Assembly (NCBI RefSeq): GCF_013415845.1
Contig: NZ_CP058907.1
Location: forward strand, 2,294,001-2,358,000
DNA length: 64,000 nucleotides
Direction of reading: 5' to 3'
Source: Rhodopseudomonas palustris
GTDB lineage: Bacteria > Pseudomonadota > Alphaproteobacteria > Rhizobiales > Xanthobacteraceae
The notes below the pieces were generated by a model. That model made no database searches. It saw nothing but the letters and a program-made list of their open reading frames with translations, and was not told where the DNA came from. This document shows positions 36,819 to 46,706 of the stretch, piece after piece. Position numbers and translations under genes: made by a program. Position 1 is the first letter of the stretch. The number at the start of each line of letters is the position of its first letter.

Positions 36819-36934
36819 CGTCATTCCGGGGCGCGCGCAGCGCGAACCCGGAATCCCGAGGTGACAATGACGAAAGATAACAACAAGCCGAGATTCCGGG
36901 GTCGCCCGCCTGCGGCGTGCGCCCCAGAATGACG
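36819..36934. repeat. REP-like palindromic element (GTCATT-ended, complex)
   Basis: A 116-bp palindromic block between the two acyl-CoA dehydrogenase genes. It starts CGTCATTCCGGGG and ends CCCCAGAATGACG, with inner repeats of GATTCCGGG and AACCCGGAATC. Same family as the elements at 40978, 42763 and 47499. Confidence 0.75.
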
Positions 36935-36949
36935 AGGGGAAGAAACCAG

Positions 36950-38104
36950 ATGCTGTTCACTGCCGACCATGACGAACCGCGCCGCATTCTGCAGAAGTTC
37001 ATTCAGAGCGATATCAATCCCCACGTCGACGAGTGGGAGAACTCCGGCATCTTTCCGGCGCACGAACTGTTCAAGAAACTCGGCGATCTCGGTTTCCTTG
37101 GGCTCAACAAGCCGGTTGAATATGGCGGGCAGGGGCTCGATTACTCCTACGCGCTGATGATGGCGGAGGAGCTCGGCGCGATCAATTGCGGCGGCGTGCC
37201 GATGGCGATCGGCGTCCAGACCGACATGGCGACGCCGGCGCTGGCGCGGTTCGGCTCCGATGAACTGCGCAAAGAATTTCTGGCACCTTCGATCGCCGGC
37301 GACTACGTCGCCTGTATCGGCGTGTCGGAGCCGGGCGCCGGCTCGGACGTCGCCGGAATCAAGACCACGGCGAAATCCGACGGCGACGACTACGTGATCT
37401 CCGGCGGCAAGATGTGGATCACCAGCGGCACCCAGGCCGACTGGATCTGCCTCCTGTGCAACACCGGCGAGGGCCCGGTGCATCGCAACAAGTCGCTGAT
37501 CTGCGTGCCGATGAAAACCAAGGGCGTGACGATCGCGCGCAAGCTCGACAAACTTGGGATGCGCTCGTCTGACACCGCGCAGATTTACTTCGACGAGGTG
37601 CGGGTGCCGAAGCGCAACCGGATCGGCGAGGAGGGCAAGGGCTTCACCTATCAGATGGTGCAGTTCCAGGAGGAACGGCTGTGGGGCGCGGCGGCGTGCC
37701 TCAAGGCGCACGAGAAGACGATCCAGAACACCATCGAGTACACCCGCGGCCGCAAGGCGTTCGGCAAGCCTCTGCTCGACAACCAGGTGATCCACTTCCG
37801 GCTCGCCGAGCTGCAGACGGAGGTCGAGCTGCTGCGCTCCCTGGTGTACCGCGCCGCCGAGGCGCTGGTTGCCGGCGAGGACGTTACCCAGCTTGCCACC
37901 ATGGCCAAGCTGAAGGCCGGCCGGCTCGGCCGCGAGATTCCCGACGCCTGCCTGCAGTTCTGGGGCGGCATGGGCTTCATGAACGAGACCCTGGTGAGCC
38001 GCTCCTACCGTGACAGCCGCCTGACCGCGATCGGCGGCGGCGCCGACGAGGTGATGCTCGGCATTCTGTGCAAGATGAACGGCACGCTGCCGGGGAAGGC
38101 GTGA
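36950..38104 (+). CDS. acyl-CoA dehydrogenase
   Basis: A 384-residue acyl-CoA dehydrogenase. Motifs: VACIGVSEPGAGSDVAGIKT, GGKMWITSGTQADWICLL, KLGMRSSDTAQIYFDEV and the C-terminal LQFWGGMGFMNETLVSRSYRDSRL followed by GGGADEVML. The ATG at 36950 has AGGGGA upstream. It differs from the neighbouring dehydrogenase (about 380 residues), so the two may act on different chain or branching types or at different steps. The REP-like element separates them. Confidence 0.92.
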   Translation: MLFTADHDEPRRILQKFIQSDINPHVDEWENSGIFPAHELFKKLGDLGFLGLNKPVEYGGQGLDYSYALMMAEELGAINCGGVPMAIGVQTDMATPALARFGSDELRKEFLAPSIAGDYVACIGVSEPGAGSDVAGIKTTAKSDGDDYVISGGKMWITSGTQADWICLLCNTGEGPVHRNKSLICVPMKTKGVTIARKLDKLGMRSSDTAQIYFDEVRVPKRNRIGEEGKGFTYQMVQFQEERLWGAAACLKAHEKTIQNTIEYTRGRKAFGKPLLDNQVIHFRLAELQTEVELLRSLVYRAAEALVAGEDVTQLATMAKLKAGRLGREIPDACLQFWGGMGFMNETLVSRSYRDSRLTAIGGGADEVMLGILCKMNGTLPGKA

Positions 38105-38130
38105 GCGTGTGATCGCAGCCGCGGCTCACT

Positions 38131-38263
38131 TCTCACCGCGCGCGGGGAGAGGTCGGATTGCGCAGCAATCCGGGTGAGGGGGCGGCTCCGCGAGGCCGAG
38201 ATTCAGTGCTCGCGGCGCCCCTCACCCCAGCCCTCTCCCCGCAAAGGGCGGGGCGAGGGAGCG
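38131..38263. repeat. palindromic intergenic repeat (CTCTCCCC type)
   Basis: A 133-bp palindromic block behind the second acyl-CoA dehydrogenase. CGCGGGGAGAGG on the left pairs with CCTCTCCCCGC on the right, and GGGTGAGGGG with CCCCTCACCCC. This is a common dispersed element type in alphaproteobacterial genomes, distinct from the GTCATT elements. May serve as terminator. Confidence 0.65.
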
Positions 38264-38344
38264 CGCTGCGGCTGGGAAGACGGCCGTGCTATCAGAATGC
38301 GAAGCGAGTTGTCAGAAGACGATTCTGAAAGGGAGCAAACACCC

Positions 38345-38995
38345 ATGATCACGCTGTATCACTGCCATGGCGCGCGGTCGTTTCGGCCGTTGTGGATGCT
38401 GGAGGAGATGGGGCTCGACTACGAGCTGAAGATGCTGCCGTTTCCGCCGCGGGTATTTGCCAAGGAGTATCTGGCGATCAATCCGCTCGGCACCATCCCG
38501 TTCATGATCGACGGCGACACCAAGATGACCGAGTCCTCCGGTATTTGTCAGTATCTCGGCACGCGCCACGGTCCGACGCCGCTGGTGGTCGGTGTCGATG
38601 ATCCGGCCTACGGCGCGTACCTCAACTGGATGTTCTTCTCCGACGCGACGCTGACCTTCCCGCAGACGCTGGTGCTGCGCTACGGCACGCTGGAGCCGAA
38701 CGAGCGGCGCCAGCCGCAGGTGGTCGAGGACTATGCCAAATGGTTCCTGGGCCGGCTGCGCGCGGTCGAGGCTGCGGCGGAACAGGGCGACTACCTCTGC
38801 GCCGGCCGGTTTACCGCCGCCGACGTGGTCAACGGCTACGCCCTGCGGCTGGCCAGCAATCTCGGCCTGGCCAAGGATTTCGGCCCGAACGTCACCACCT
38901 ATTGGGCCCGTCTGCAGCAGCGCGACGGCTATCAGCGGGCGCTGGAGGCCGAAACTCGCGCAGGCGAGGCCCAGCAGGTGCCGAAACGGGCCTGA
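38345..38995 (+). CDS. glutathione S-transferase family protein
   Basis: A 216-residue cytosolic GST. The thioredoxin-like N-terminal domain is MITLYHCHGARSFRPLWMLEEMGLDYEL, with NPLGTIPFMIDGD (the cis-Pro loop) and MTESSGICQYL (glutathione gamma-Glu contact). A helical C-terminal domain follows (about 90-205). GGGAG precedes the ATG. Its place within acyl-CoA genes suggests detoxification or isomerisation in the pathway, but no specific reaction can be named. Confidence 0.92.
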   Translation: MITLYHCHGARSFRPLWMLEEMGLDYELKMLPFPPRVFAKEYLAINPLGTIPFMIDGDTKMTESSGICQYLGTRHGPTPLVVGVDDPAYGAYLNWMFFSDATLTFPQTLVLRYGTLEPNERRQPQVVEDYAKWFLGRLRAVEAAAEQGDYLCAGRFTAADVVNGYALRLASNLGLAKDFGPNVTTYWARLQQRDGYQRALEAETRAGEAQQVPKRA

Positions 38996-39159
38996 AATCA
39001 GCTCCTTAAGCTTCGGCGCAGGTTTTCGAGCCGGAGCGGAATTCCGCGTCATCTCGCCCGGTGACAACGTCCCGGGTTGCTGTATTGTCCTCGGTGCTCC
39101 GCGAAGAGGGCACCGCAGAACCGTGCGGCAACGGGCGACAACCCGCCCCGGGAGGAACG

Positions 39160-39984
39160 ATGACGAACGACGCCTGTCCGGATTCCGGACATCTGATGCT
39201 GATCAGCCCGGAACGGGTGTTCTATGCCGGCCTGCTGGGCCGCCCGCGACGCCGCACCAGCGGCGGTTACGCGATCTACGTTTCGATGCAGGGCACCTTG
39301 CGGGTGACGATCGAAGGCCGGCCCGAACAGGTCGGCGCGGTGGCGTTCGTGCCGCCTTATCTGCCGCACAATGTCGAATCGGATTCGCGCTGCATCATCA
39401 GCTTGGTGATCGAGCCCGAGACCGTACTGCCAGGTCCGATGGCGGCGCTCGGCGCGCGGATCGGCGGAGCGGGCGCGATGGCGCTGGCGAGCCGGATCCG
39501 GCAGGCCTATGGGGCGCTGGTCGCCGTCGGCCGCCGTGATGGCTTCACCACCACCGAGTTCGACAATCTGTTCTTCGGCGAGCCGCTGCCAGCCCGCGCG
39601 ATCGACCGCCGTGTCGCCCGCGCGATCGCCCGCCTCAACGACGTCGGCACCGACACCGTCACCGCCGAGGACTGTGCCAGTTCCGCCAACCTGTCGCAGT
39701 CGCGCTTCCTGCATCTATTCAAGGATGAGACTGGCGTGTCGTTCCGCGCTTTCCGCGCCTGGAAGCGGGCGAGGCATCTGCTGCACTTCGTCAACTCCGA
39801 CATCAACCTCGCGCATCTGGCGCAGGACATCGGCTATCCGGACTCGACGCACTTCAGCCATTCGATCCGGCGCTTCTACGGCCTGCAGCCGCGCGCGATC
39901 TTCTCCGGATCGCGCGATCTGGCGATCTGGCGCAGCGATCCGCACGGCATGCGCGTCGCCGAACTGCGGCACGGCCGCACCTGA
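39160..39984 (+). CDS. AraC-family transcriptional regulator
   Basis: A 274-residue regulator. The N-terminal part is a small cupin-like sensor (VFYAGLLGRPRRRTSGGYAIYVSMQGTLRVTIEGRPEQVGAVAFVPPYLPHN), and the C-terminal part an AraC double helix-turn-helix with LSQSRFLHLFKDETGVSFRAFRAW and LAHLAQDIGYPDSTHFSHSIRRFYG. GGAGGA stands before the ATG. It is the only regulator inside the CoA-catabolic cluster and so a candidate activator of it. Confidence 0.9.
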   Translation: MTNDACPDSGHLMLISPERVFYAGLLGRPRRRTSGGYAIYVSMQGTLRVTIEGRPEQVGAVAFVPPYLPHNVESDSRCIISLVIEPETVLPGPMAALGARIGGAGAMALASRIRQAYGALVAVGRRDGFTTTEFDNLFFGEPLPARAIDRRVARAIARLNDVGTDTVTAEDCASSANLSQSRFLHLFKDETGVSFRAFRAWKRARHLLHFVNSDINLAHLAQDIGYPDSTHFSHSIRRFYGLQPRAIFSGSRDLAIWRSDPHGMRVAELRHGRT

Positions 39985-39995
39985 TCCTCGCACTC

Positions 39996-40026
39996 AGCGC
40001 GTCGGCGCAAGATACGCCGACGTGTG
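39996..40026 (+). terminator. hairpin after the AraC gene
   Basis: CGTCGGCG (40000-40007) and CGCCGACG (40015-40022) form an 8-bp perfect stem around a CAAGATA loop, with weaker outer pairing of AGC and GCT. It follows the AraC stop by about 12 bp. Confidence 0.5.
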
Positions 40027-40104
40027 CTCAGCATCATTCTGCCCAACATGGTTCGCGTCGCAATCGCATGCGGCGCTACAGCAACCTGAAAGGGCTGGAA
40101 ACGA

Positions 40105-40971
40105 ATGAGCGACAAGGCGGTGATCACCTGCTCGCTGAACGGCGTGCTGACCGATCCGAAGCAGCACCATGTGCCGGTGACGCCGGAACAGATGGCCCGC
40201 GAGGCCAAGGCGGCTTACAACGCCGGCGCCGCGATCGTTCATATCCATCTGCGCGATCAGCGGCCCGACAAGGGCCATCTGCCGAGCTGGGACGTCGACG
40301 TGTCGCGCGAAATCCAGCAGGCGATTCGCGAGGCTTGCCCGGGCATCATCATCAATCACACCTCCGGCACCTCGGGGCCGAACTATCAGGGCCCGCTGGC
40401 CTGCATCCGCGAAACCAGGCCGGAAATCGCCGCCTGCAACGCCGGCTCGCTGAATTATCTCAAAGTGAAATCCGACAATAGCTGGGCTTGGCCGCCGATG
40501 ATGTTCGACAATTCGGTCGAAAAGATCGCGGACTTCCTCGGCGCGATGAAGGACGCCGGGACCATCCCCGAATTCGAGTGCTTCGACGTCGGCATCGTCC
40601 GCTGCGTCGGCATGTATGTGCAGACCGGGATGTATTCCGGCCCGCTCGAATACAACTTCGTGATGGGCGTCGCCTCCGGCATGCCGGCCGACCCCGAACT
40701 GCTGCCGATCCTGCTCAAGCTGAAGCGACCCGAAGCGCATTGGCAGGTCACCGCGATCGGCCGCGCTGAAATCTGGCCGCTGCATCAGGCCTGCGCCGAT
40801 CTCGGCGGCCATCTGCGCACCGGGCTCGAGGACACGTTCTATCTCGCCAACGGCGAGAAAGTGACCTCGAACGGCCAACTGATCGAAGAGATCGCCGGTT
40901 GTGCGCGGCGGGCCGGACGCGAAATCGCGAGCCCGGATGAGGCGAGGAAGATCTTCGGCGTGTTGAATTAG
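40105..40971 (+). CDS. BKACE beta-keto acid cleavage enzyme
   Basis: A 288-residue enzyme of the BKACE family (former DUF849). These zinc-dependent enzymes react a beta-keto acid with acetyl-CoA to give acetoacetate and a new CoA ester, as in 3-keto-5-aminohexanoate cleavage in lysine fermentation. The N-terminal VITCSLNGVLT and the metal site IVHIHLRDQ (His46 and His48) are characteristic, with NHTSGTSG and FECFDVGIVR further on. The substrate specificity loop cannot be read. It lies just before an acyl-CoA ligase gene and a REP element. Confidence 0.88.
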   Translation: MSDKAVITCSLNGVLTDPKQHHVPVTPEQMAREAKAAYNAGAAIVHIHLRDQRPDKGHLPSWDVDVSREIQQAIREACPGIIINHTSGTSGPNYQGPLACIRETRPEIAACNAGSLNYLKVKSDNSWAWPPMMFDNSVEKIADFLGAMKDAGTIPEFECFDVGIVRCVGMYVQTGMYSGPLEYNFVMGVASGMPADPELLPILLKLKRPEAHWQVTAIGRAEIWPLHQACADLGGHLRTGLEDTFYLANGEKVTSNGQLIEEIAGCARRAGREIASPDEARKIFGVLN

Positions 40972-40977
40972 TCACGA

Positions 40978-41077
40978 GTCATTCCGGGGCGCCGCGCAGC
41001 GGCGAACCCGGAATCCCGAGATGTTCTGCGCGTAGCAGATTCCGGGTTCGCGAGCTGCGCTCGCGCCCCGGAATGAC
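40978..41077. repeat. REP-like palindromic element (GTCATT-ended)
   Basis: A 100-bp palindromic element from GTCATTCCGGGG to CCCCGGAATGAC, with inner AACCCGGAATC and GATTCCGGGTT arms. Follows the BKACE stop by seven bases, so it may terminate that transcript. Confidence 0.78.
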
Positions 41078-41140
41078 CAGGCGGACAGGCACTATCACCA
41101 AGCAGCCGGAAGAGCTGCCTCACATCCGAGGGAGTGAACC

Positions 41141-42745
41141 ATGACCAGTCTTGAAGCGACCGGCGGCGTGCCGGGACCAGGGCGGATCGGCCGCGTGGCG
41201 ATCGGCGACATCTTGCGCAAATCGGCGCGGCGGTTTCCGGACCGCGTCGCGCTGACCGATGGTGGCCGCAGCGTCACCTACACCGAGCTGGAACGCGATG
41301 CCAACCGCTTCGCCAACGCGCTGGTGGCGCGCGGACTGAAGCCGGGCGCCAAGATCTCGACCGTCTGCAACAACTCGATCGAGTTCGTCAAAGCGCTGTT
41401 CGGCATTCACCGCGCCGGCCTCGTTTGGGTACCGATCAACACCATGCTCGGCCCCGACGACATGGGCTACATCCTCGACCACGCTGGCGTGAAGGTCGCG
41501 GTGATCGACGACAATCTGTACGGCCAGCCGGACCGCCGCGCCGCGCTGGAAGCGCGCGGCATCGATCTCATCGCCATTAACTTGGCCGGCAAGGCCGCCG
41601 ATACTGGGCTTCCGGTGTTCGATCAACTGATCGAAGGCCAGTCCGAGATCGAACCGGACGTCTCGTTCGACGATCGCGATCTTGCGATGATCATCTACAC
41701 CTCGGGCACGACCTCGCGGCCGAAGGGCGCGATGCACTGCCATCTCGCGGTCACCATGGCGGTGATGAGCAACGCGATCGAGATGCAATTGTCGCGCAAG
41801 GACGGCATCACCGGGCAGTTTCCGCTGTTCCACTGCGCCGCCCATGTGCTGCTGCTGAGCTATTTGATCGTCGGCGGCCAGATGGCGATCATGCGCGGGT
41901 TCGATCCGGTCGCCTGCATGGAGGCGATCCAGCGCAACAAGCTCACCGTGTTTATCGGCCTACCGCTGATGTACCAGGTGATCCTCGATCATCCGCGGCG
42001 CAAGGAGTTCGATCTCTCCAGCTTGCGCTGCTGCATCTACACGATGGCGCCGATGCCGCGGCCGCTGCTCGAGCGTGCGATCGCCGAGCTGTGTCCGACC
42101 TTCGTGCAGCCCTCGGGGCAGACCGAGATGTATCCGGCAACGACGATGTCGCAGCCGGACCGCCAGCTCGCTCGCTTCGGCAACTACTGGGGCGAGTCGA
42201 CGCTGGTCAACGAGACCGCGATCATGGACGATGCCGGCAATCTGTTGCCGGCCGGCGAGGTCGGCGAGATCGTGCATCGCGGCCCCAACGTGATGCTTGG
42301 CTACTACAAGGACCCCGAGGCGACCGAAGCTGCGCGAAAATTCGGCTGGCACCACACCGGCGATCTGGCGCTGATCGACGAGCACGGCGAGGTGCTGTTC
42401 CTCGACCGCAAGAAGGACATGATCAAGTCCGGCGGGGAGAACGTTGCTTCGATCAAGATCGAGGAGACGCTGCTGGCGCATCCGTCGGTGATGAACGCCG
42501 CGGTGGTCGGCCTGCCGCATCCGCAATGGGGCGAGGCGGTGTCCGGCTTCGTCAAGCTGAAGCCCGGCGCGTCCGCGACCGAGGCCGAGATCATTGAACA
42601 TTGCAAGAAGCATCTCGGCGGCTTCCAGGTGCCGAAGCTGCTGCGCATCGTCGACGAGATGCCGATGACCGCGACCGGCAAGCTGCGCAAGGTCGAGCTG
42701 CGCAATCAGTTCACCGATCACTTCATGCTCGGTCAGACGGGGTGA
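41141..42745 (+). CDS. AMP-dependent acyl-CoA ligase
   Basis: A 534-residue ANL-superfamily ligase. It activates a carboxylic acid to its CoA ester through an acyl-AMP. The P-loop reads MIIYTSGTTSRPKGAMH, the A5 region PSGQTEMYP, A7 HHTGDLALIDEHGE, and the hinge and A10 Lys lie in GKLRKVELRNQF. GAGGGAG stands before the ATG. Downstream genes code for carboxylase subunits. It is probably the entry enzyme of the cluster, together with a second ligase at 47665. Acid substrate unknown. Confidence 0.92.
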   Translation: MTSLEATGGVPGPGRIGRVAIGDILRKSARRFPDRVALTDGGRSVTYTELERDANRFANALVARGLKPGAKISTVCNNSIEFVKALFGIHRAGLVWVPINTMLGPDDMGYILDHAGVKVAVIDDNLYGQPDRRAALEARGIDLIAINLAGKAADTGLPVFDQLIEGQSEIEPDVSFDDRDLAMIIYTSGTTSRPKGAMHCHLAVTMAVMSNAIEMQLSRKDGITGQFPLFHCAAHVLLLSYLIVGGQMAIMRGFDPVACMEAIQRNKLTVFIGLPLMYQVILDHPRRKEFDLSSLRCCIYTMAPMPRPLLERAIAELCPTFVQPSGQTEMYPATTMSQPDRQLARFGNYWGESTLVNETAIMDDAGNLLPAGEVGEIVHRGPNVMLGYYKDPEATEAARKFGWHHTGDLALIDEHGEVLFLDRKKDMIKSGGENVASIKIEETLLAHPSVMNAAVVGLPHPQWGEAVSGFVKLKPGASATEAEIIEHCKKHLGGFQVPKLLRIVDEMPMTATGKLRKVELRNQFTDHFMLGQTG

Positions 42746-42762
42746 GCACAGCGTTAGAGTTC

Positions 42763-42918
42763 GTCATTCCGGGATGCGCCGCGTCAGCGGCGCAGGCCCC
42801 AAATCCATACTCCCCGCGGTGATTATGGATTTCGGGCTCGCGCTTCGCGCGCCCCGGAATGACAGAAGTGAAGGCCGAGATTCCGGGTTCGCGACCTGCG
42901 GTCGCGCCCCGGAATGAC
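42763..42918. repeat. one and a half REP-like palindromic elements
   Basis: A complete element runs from GTCATTCCGGG (42763) to CCCCGGAATGAC (ending 42863). A half element with GATTCCGGGTTCGCG and CGCGCCCCGGAATGAC (ending 42918) follows directly. It fills most of the gap between the ligase and the carboxylase operon. Confidence 0.75.
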
Positions 42919-42984
42919 CAACGAGGCGACGAGGTTCCAGAACGCAGCCGTTGATGGGCGCTCTGGATGACAAGGATAACGTGA

Positions 42985-44607
42985 ATGGCAATCATCGAAT
43001 CCACCGTAGCGCCGGGGAGTGAGGGCTTCAGGGCCAATCGCGACGGCATGCTGGCGCTGATCGAGCGGATGCGGATGCTGGAGGCGAGGGCGCGGACGCT
43101 GTCCGCAGGCTCGGCCGAGCGCTTCCACAAGCGCGGTCAGCTGCTGCCGCGCGAGCGCGTCGCGCTGGTGCTGGATCCTGGCACGCCGTTCCTCGAACTG
43201 TCGACGCTCGCCGGCTACATGTTCGACACCGCCAACGCCGACAAGAGCGTGCCCGGCGGCGGTGTGATCGGTGGCATCGGCTATGTTTCCGGCATCCGCT
43301 GCATGATCAGCGCCAACGATTCCGGCATCGACGCCGGCGCGCTGCAGCCGTTCGGTCTCGACAAGACGCTGCGGATTCAAGAACTGGCGCTGGAGAACAA
43401 GCTGCCGTTCGTGCAACTGGTCGAAAGTGCCGGCGCCAATCTCTTGCGTTACCGCGTCGAGGACTTCGTCCGCGGCGGCAACATCTTCCGCAATCTGGCG
43501 CGGATGTCCGCTGCCGGGCTGCCGGTGGTGACGGTGACGCACGGCTCGTCGACCGCGGGCGGGGCGTATCAGACCGGCCTGTCCGACTACATCGTGATGG
43601 TGCGCGGTCGGACGCGGGCATTTCTCGCAGGCCCGCCGCTGCTCAAGGCTGCCACCGGCGAGATCGCTACCGAGGAAGAACTCGGCGGCGCCGAGATGCA
43701 TACCTCGATTTCCGGCCTCGGCGACTATCTCGCCGAAGACGACCGCGACGCGCTGCGGATCGCACGCGACATCATGGCCGGGTTGCCGTGGGACCGCTCC
43801 GGACCCGGGCCGGATCCGGCGAGCTATCACCCGCCGCTGTACGATCCCGAGGAACTGCTCGGCATCATGCCGATGGATCACAAGCGTCCGGTCGACATGC
43901 GCCAAGTGATCGCGCGGATCGTCGACGAGTCCGATTTCACCGAGATGTCGCCGAACTACGGTCCCGCCACCGTGGTTGGCCAGGCGCGGATCGCCGGCAT
44001 GGCGATCGGCATCATCACCAATAACGGTCCGCTCGATCCGGCCGGCGCCAACAAGGCGACGCACTTCATCCAGGCGTGCTGCCAGTCGCGCACGCCGATC
44101 CTGTATCTCAACAACACCACCGGCTACATCGTTGGCCGCGCCTATGAAGAAGCCGGCATGATCAAGCATGGCTCGAAGATGATCCAGGCGGTGACCTCGG
44201 CCACCGTGCCGCAGATCACGATCTATTGCGGCGCCTCGTTCGGCGCCGGCAATTACGGCATGTGCGGCCGCGGCTTCCATCCGCGGTTCTGCTTCTCCTG
44301 GCCGAACGCCAAGACCGCGGTGATGGGCGGCGAGCAGGCCGCCGAAACCATGGCGATCGTCGCCGAAGCCGGCGCGGCGCGGAAGGGCGTGCCCGTCGAT
44401 CGCGAGAAGCTCGATCAGATGAAGGCTGGCATCACCGCGGTGTTCAACGGCCAGATGGACGTATTCGCGACCTCGGCGCGGATGCTCGACGACGGCGTGA
44501 TCGATCCGCGCGACACCCGCGCGGTGCTCGCCGAAGTGCTGGCGATCTGCCGCGAAAGCGAAGTGCGCGAGCCACAGCGCATGCAGTTCGCGGTGTCCCG
44601 GCCATGA
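42985..44607 (+). CDS. acyl-CoA carboxylase carboxyltransferase (beta) subunit
   Basis: A 540-residue carboxyltransferase of the propionyl/methylcrotonyl/geranoyl-CoA carboxylase family. It moves the carboxyl group from biotin to the acyl-CoA. The N-terminal half has [24 protein letters not shown] and [14 protein letters not shown], the C-terminal half [22 protein letters not shown] and [20 protein letters not shown], with [10 protein letters not shown] near the end. Its length and motifs look most like methylcrotonyl- or geranoyl-CoA carboxylase rather than propionyl-CoA carboxylase. No HMG-CoA lyase or isohexenylglutaconyl hydratase lies nearby, so leucine degradation is not certain. AAGGA precedes the ATG. 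Confidence 0.92.
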   Translation: MAIIESTVAPGSEGFRANRDGMLALIERMRMLEARARTLSAGSAERFHKRGQLLPRERVALVLDPGTPFLELSTLAGYMFDTANADKSVPGGGVIGGIGYVSGIRCMISANDSGIDAGALQPFGLDKTLRIQELALENKLPFVQLVESAGANLLRYRVEDFVRGGNIFRNLARMSAAGLPVVTVTHGSSTAGGAYQTGLSDYIVMVRGRTRAFLAGPPLLKAATGEIATEEELGGAEMHTSISGLGDYLAEDDRDALRIARDIMAGLPWDRSGPGPDPASYHPPLYDPEELLGIMPMDHKRPVDMRQVIARIVDESDFTEMSPNYGPATVVGQARIAGMAIGIITNNGPLDPAGANKATHFIQACCQSRTPILYLNNTTGYIVGRAYEEAGMIKHGSKMIQAVTSATVPQITIYCGASFGAGNYGMCGRGFHPRFCFSWPNAKTAVMGGEQAAETMAIVAEAGAARKGVPVDREKLDQMKAGITAVFNGQMDVFATSARMLDDGVIDPRDTRAVLAEVLAICRESEVREPQRMQFAVSRP

Positions 44608-46586
44608 GTGTGACCCGTATGTTGAAGCTGACGCCTTTCTCCAAGATCATGATCGCCAACCGCGGCGAGATCGCGCTGCGGGTGATGCGCAGTGCCCGCC
44701 GGCTCGGCTACGGCGTGGTTGCGGTGTATTCGGACGCCGACGCCGATGCCCCCCATGTCCGCGCTGCTGACGAAGCGGTGGCGATCGGTGGCGCGCAGCC
44801 GTCGCAATCGTACCTGAACATTCCTGCAATCATCGCGGCGGCGAAGACCGCCGGCGCCGATGCGGTGCATCCCGGCTACGGCTTCCTCGCCGAGAACGAG
44901 GACTTTGCCGCGGCGTGCCGCGATGCGGGGCTTGTCTTTATCGGACCGTCGGCGGAATCGATCGCCGCAATGGGCAACAAGGCCGGCGCCAAAGAGATCA
45001 TGCTGAAGGCCGGCGTGCCGTGCGTGCCGGGCTATCAGGGCGAGGACCAGAGCGACGCTGCGATGGTCCGCGAAGCCGAGCGGATCGGCTTTCCGATCAT
45101 GATCAAGGCGGTGGCGGGCGGCGGGGGCCGCGGCATGCGGCTGGTGAAGGATGCCGCCGCGCTGCCCGACGCGCTGCGCAGCGCGCGTTCGGAGGCGCAA
45201 AGTGCGTTCGGCGATCCGACCGTGATCCTGGAGCGCGCGATTCTGCAGCCGCGCCACATCGAGATCCAGGTGTTCGGCGATCGCTACGGGGCCGGCATTC
45301 ATCTCGGCGAGCGTGACTGCTCGGTGCAGCGCCGGCACCAGAAGCTGATCGAGGAGGCACCGTCGCCGGCGGTGTCGGAAGCGTTGCGCGAGCAGATGGG
45401 CACCGTGGCGGTGAACGCCGTTAAGGCGATCGGTTACGAGGGCGCCGGCACGCTGGAGTTCCTGCTCGACGCCGAAGGCAACTTCTACTTCATGGAGATG
45501 AACACCCGGCTGCAGGTCGAGCATCCGGTGACCGAGGCGATCACCGGGCTTGATCTGGTCGAGCTGCAACTCCGGATCGCCGCCGGCGAGCCGCTGCCGC
45601 TGCGCCAGGACGACGTGACGTTCAAAGGCCACGCCATCGAGGTGCGGTTGTGTTCGGAGGATGCCGACCACGACTTCATGCCGCAGTCGGGCCGCATGGC
45701 GCTGTGGCGGATGCCGCCGGAGCTGCGCGTCGAGCACGCGCTGCAATCTGGCGCCGAGATCCCGCCGTACTACGACTCGATGATCGCCAAGGTAATTGCG
45801 GTCGGTGCCAGTCGCGACGAGGCGCGGCGCAAGTTGATCCATGGCCTCGACGGCACCATCGCATTCGGCGTCACCACCAATCGTGGCTTCCTGGCCGCCT
45901 GTTTGCGCCACAAGGCGTTCGTGGCCGGGGAGGCGACCACAGCGTTCATCGCGCAGCATCGCGATGAACTGGTCCGGTCGCTGCCGGACGATGTGGTGCC
46001 GGCAGCGGCGGTTGCCGCATTGCTGCTCTACGTCACCGATTCTTACGCGCCGCCGCATCGGCCCGGCCGCTCGCTCGCGGCAGTGTTTCCGACCCGGCTC
46101 AAGTTCGAACTCGACGGGGTGGAGCAGGCCTGCGAAGTGGTGCGTGAGCGCGACGGCAGCTACGTCGTCAGCCACGAGGGGCAATCGATCAGCTTCGTGA
46201 TCGAGGAGCTGTCCGCTGGTAGAATCCGCTTCCAGGCGCAGGGGCTCGGCGAGTCAGCAGTCTTCCACCGTAATGGCGACCGGCTGTTCGTGCAGCGGCT
46301 CGGCGTGCAAAATAGCATCGTCGATCTCACCCGCGCGGCGCCGCAAAGCGCGGCGCGTGGCGGCGGCGACGGCAAGCTGCGCGCGGCGCTCAACGGCCGC
46401 GTCGTCGCGGTGCTGGTGAAGGCCGGTGACCGCGTCGAGGCGGGCCAGCCGGTACTGACTCTGGAAGCGATGAAGATGGAGCACGTGCACACGGCGCCTG
46501 GCTCTGGCATCATCACGATCGATGTCGCCGAAGGCGAGCAGGTCACCGCCGGCCGCATCGTCGCCGAGATCGAGGCGACGTCTTGA
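44604..46586 (+). CDS. biotin-containing acyl-CoA carboxylase (alpha) subunit
   Basis: A 660-residue protein with biotin carboxylase and biotin carrier functions. The N-terminal [53 protein letters not shown]-grasp loop and [14 protein letters not shown] are intact. The carrier end has the biotinylated Lys in [10 protein letters not shown]. It overlaps the beta-subunit stop (ATGA), so both are made together as an alpha-beta complex. Substrate not decidable from sequence. Confidence 0.95.
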   Translation: MSVTRMLKLTPFSKIMIANRGEIALRVMRSARRLGYGVVAVYSDADADAPHVRAADEAVAIGGAQPSQSYLNIPAIIAAAKTAGADAVHPGYGFLAENEDFAAACRDAGLVFIGPSAESIAAMGNKAGAKEIMLKAGVPCVPGYQGEDQSDAAMVREAERIGFPIMIKAVAGGGGRGMRLVKDAAALPDALRSARSEAQSAFGDPTVILERAILQPRHIEIQVFGDRYGAGIHLGERDCSVQRRHQKLIEEAPSPAVSEALREQMGTVAVNAVKAIGYEGAGTLEFLLDAEGNFYFMEMNTRLQVEHPVTEAITGLDLVELQLRIAAGEPLPLRQDDVTFKGHAIEVRLCSEDADHDFMPQSGRMALWRMPPELRVEHALQSGAEIPPYYDSMIAKVIAVGASRDEARRKLIHGLDGTIAFGVTTNRGFLAACLRHKAFVAGEATTAFIAQHRDELVRSLPDDVVPAAAVAALLLYVTDSYAPPHRPGRSLAAVFPTRLKFELDGVEQACEVVRERDGSYVVSHEGQSISFVIEELSAGRIRFQAQGLGESAVFHRNGDRLFVQRLGVQNSIVDLTRAAPQSAARGGGDGKLRAALNGRVVAVLVKAGDRVEAGQPVLTLEAMKMEHVHTAPGSGIITIDVAEGEQVTAGRIVAEIEATS

Positions 46587-46609
46587 GCTTTGAGCACCCA
46601 ACATGCCCC

Positions 46610-46686
46610 GTCATTGCGAGGAGCGAAGCGACGAAGCAATCCAGCGCCGTGCACGCCGCTGGATGCTTCGCTGCGCTCGCAATGAC
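46610..46686. repeat. REP-like palindromic element (GTCATTGCGAG type)
   Basis: A 77-bp palindrome from GTCATTGCGAGGAGCGAAGC to GCTTCGCTGCGCTCGCAATGAC, with a GCAATCCAGC arm inside. Sequence differs from the GTCATTCCGGGG group but keeps the GTCATT ends. Confidence 0.75.
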
Positions 46687-46706
46687 GAAGACCGAGGATA
46701 ATGGAC

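Noticed and set aside
44415..46184. A 589-codon open frame on the minus strand opposite the carboxylase alpha-subunit gene
   Set aside because: The plus strand encodes an intact biotin carboxylase with all motifs; the antisense product is low-complexity and without domains.
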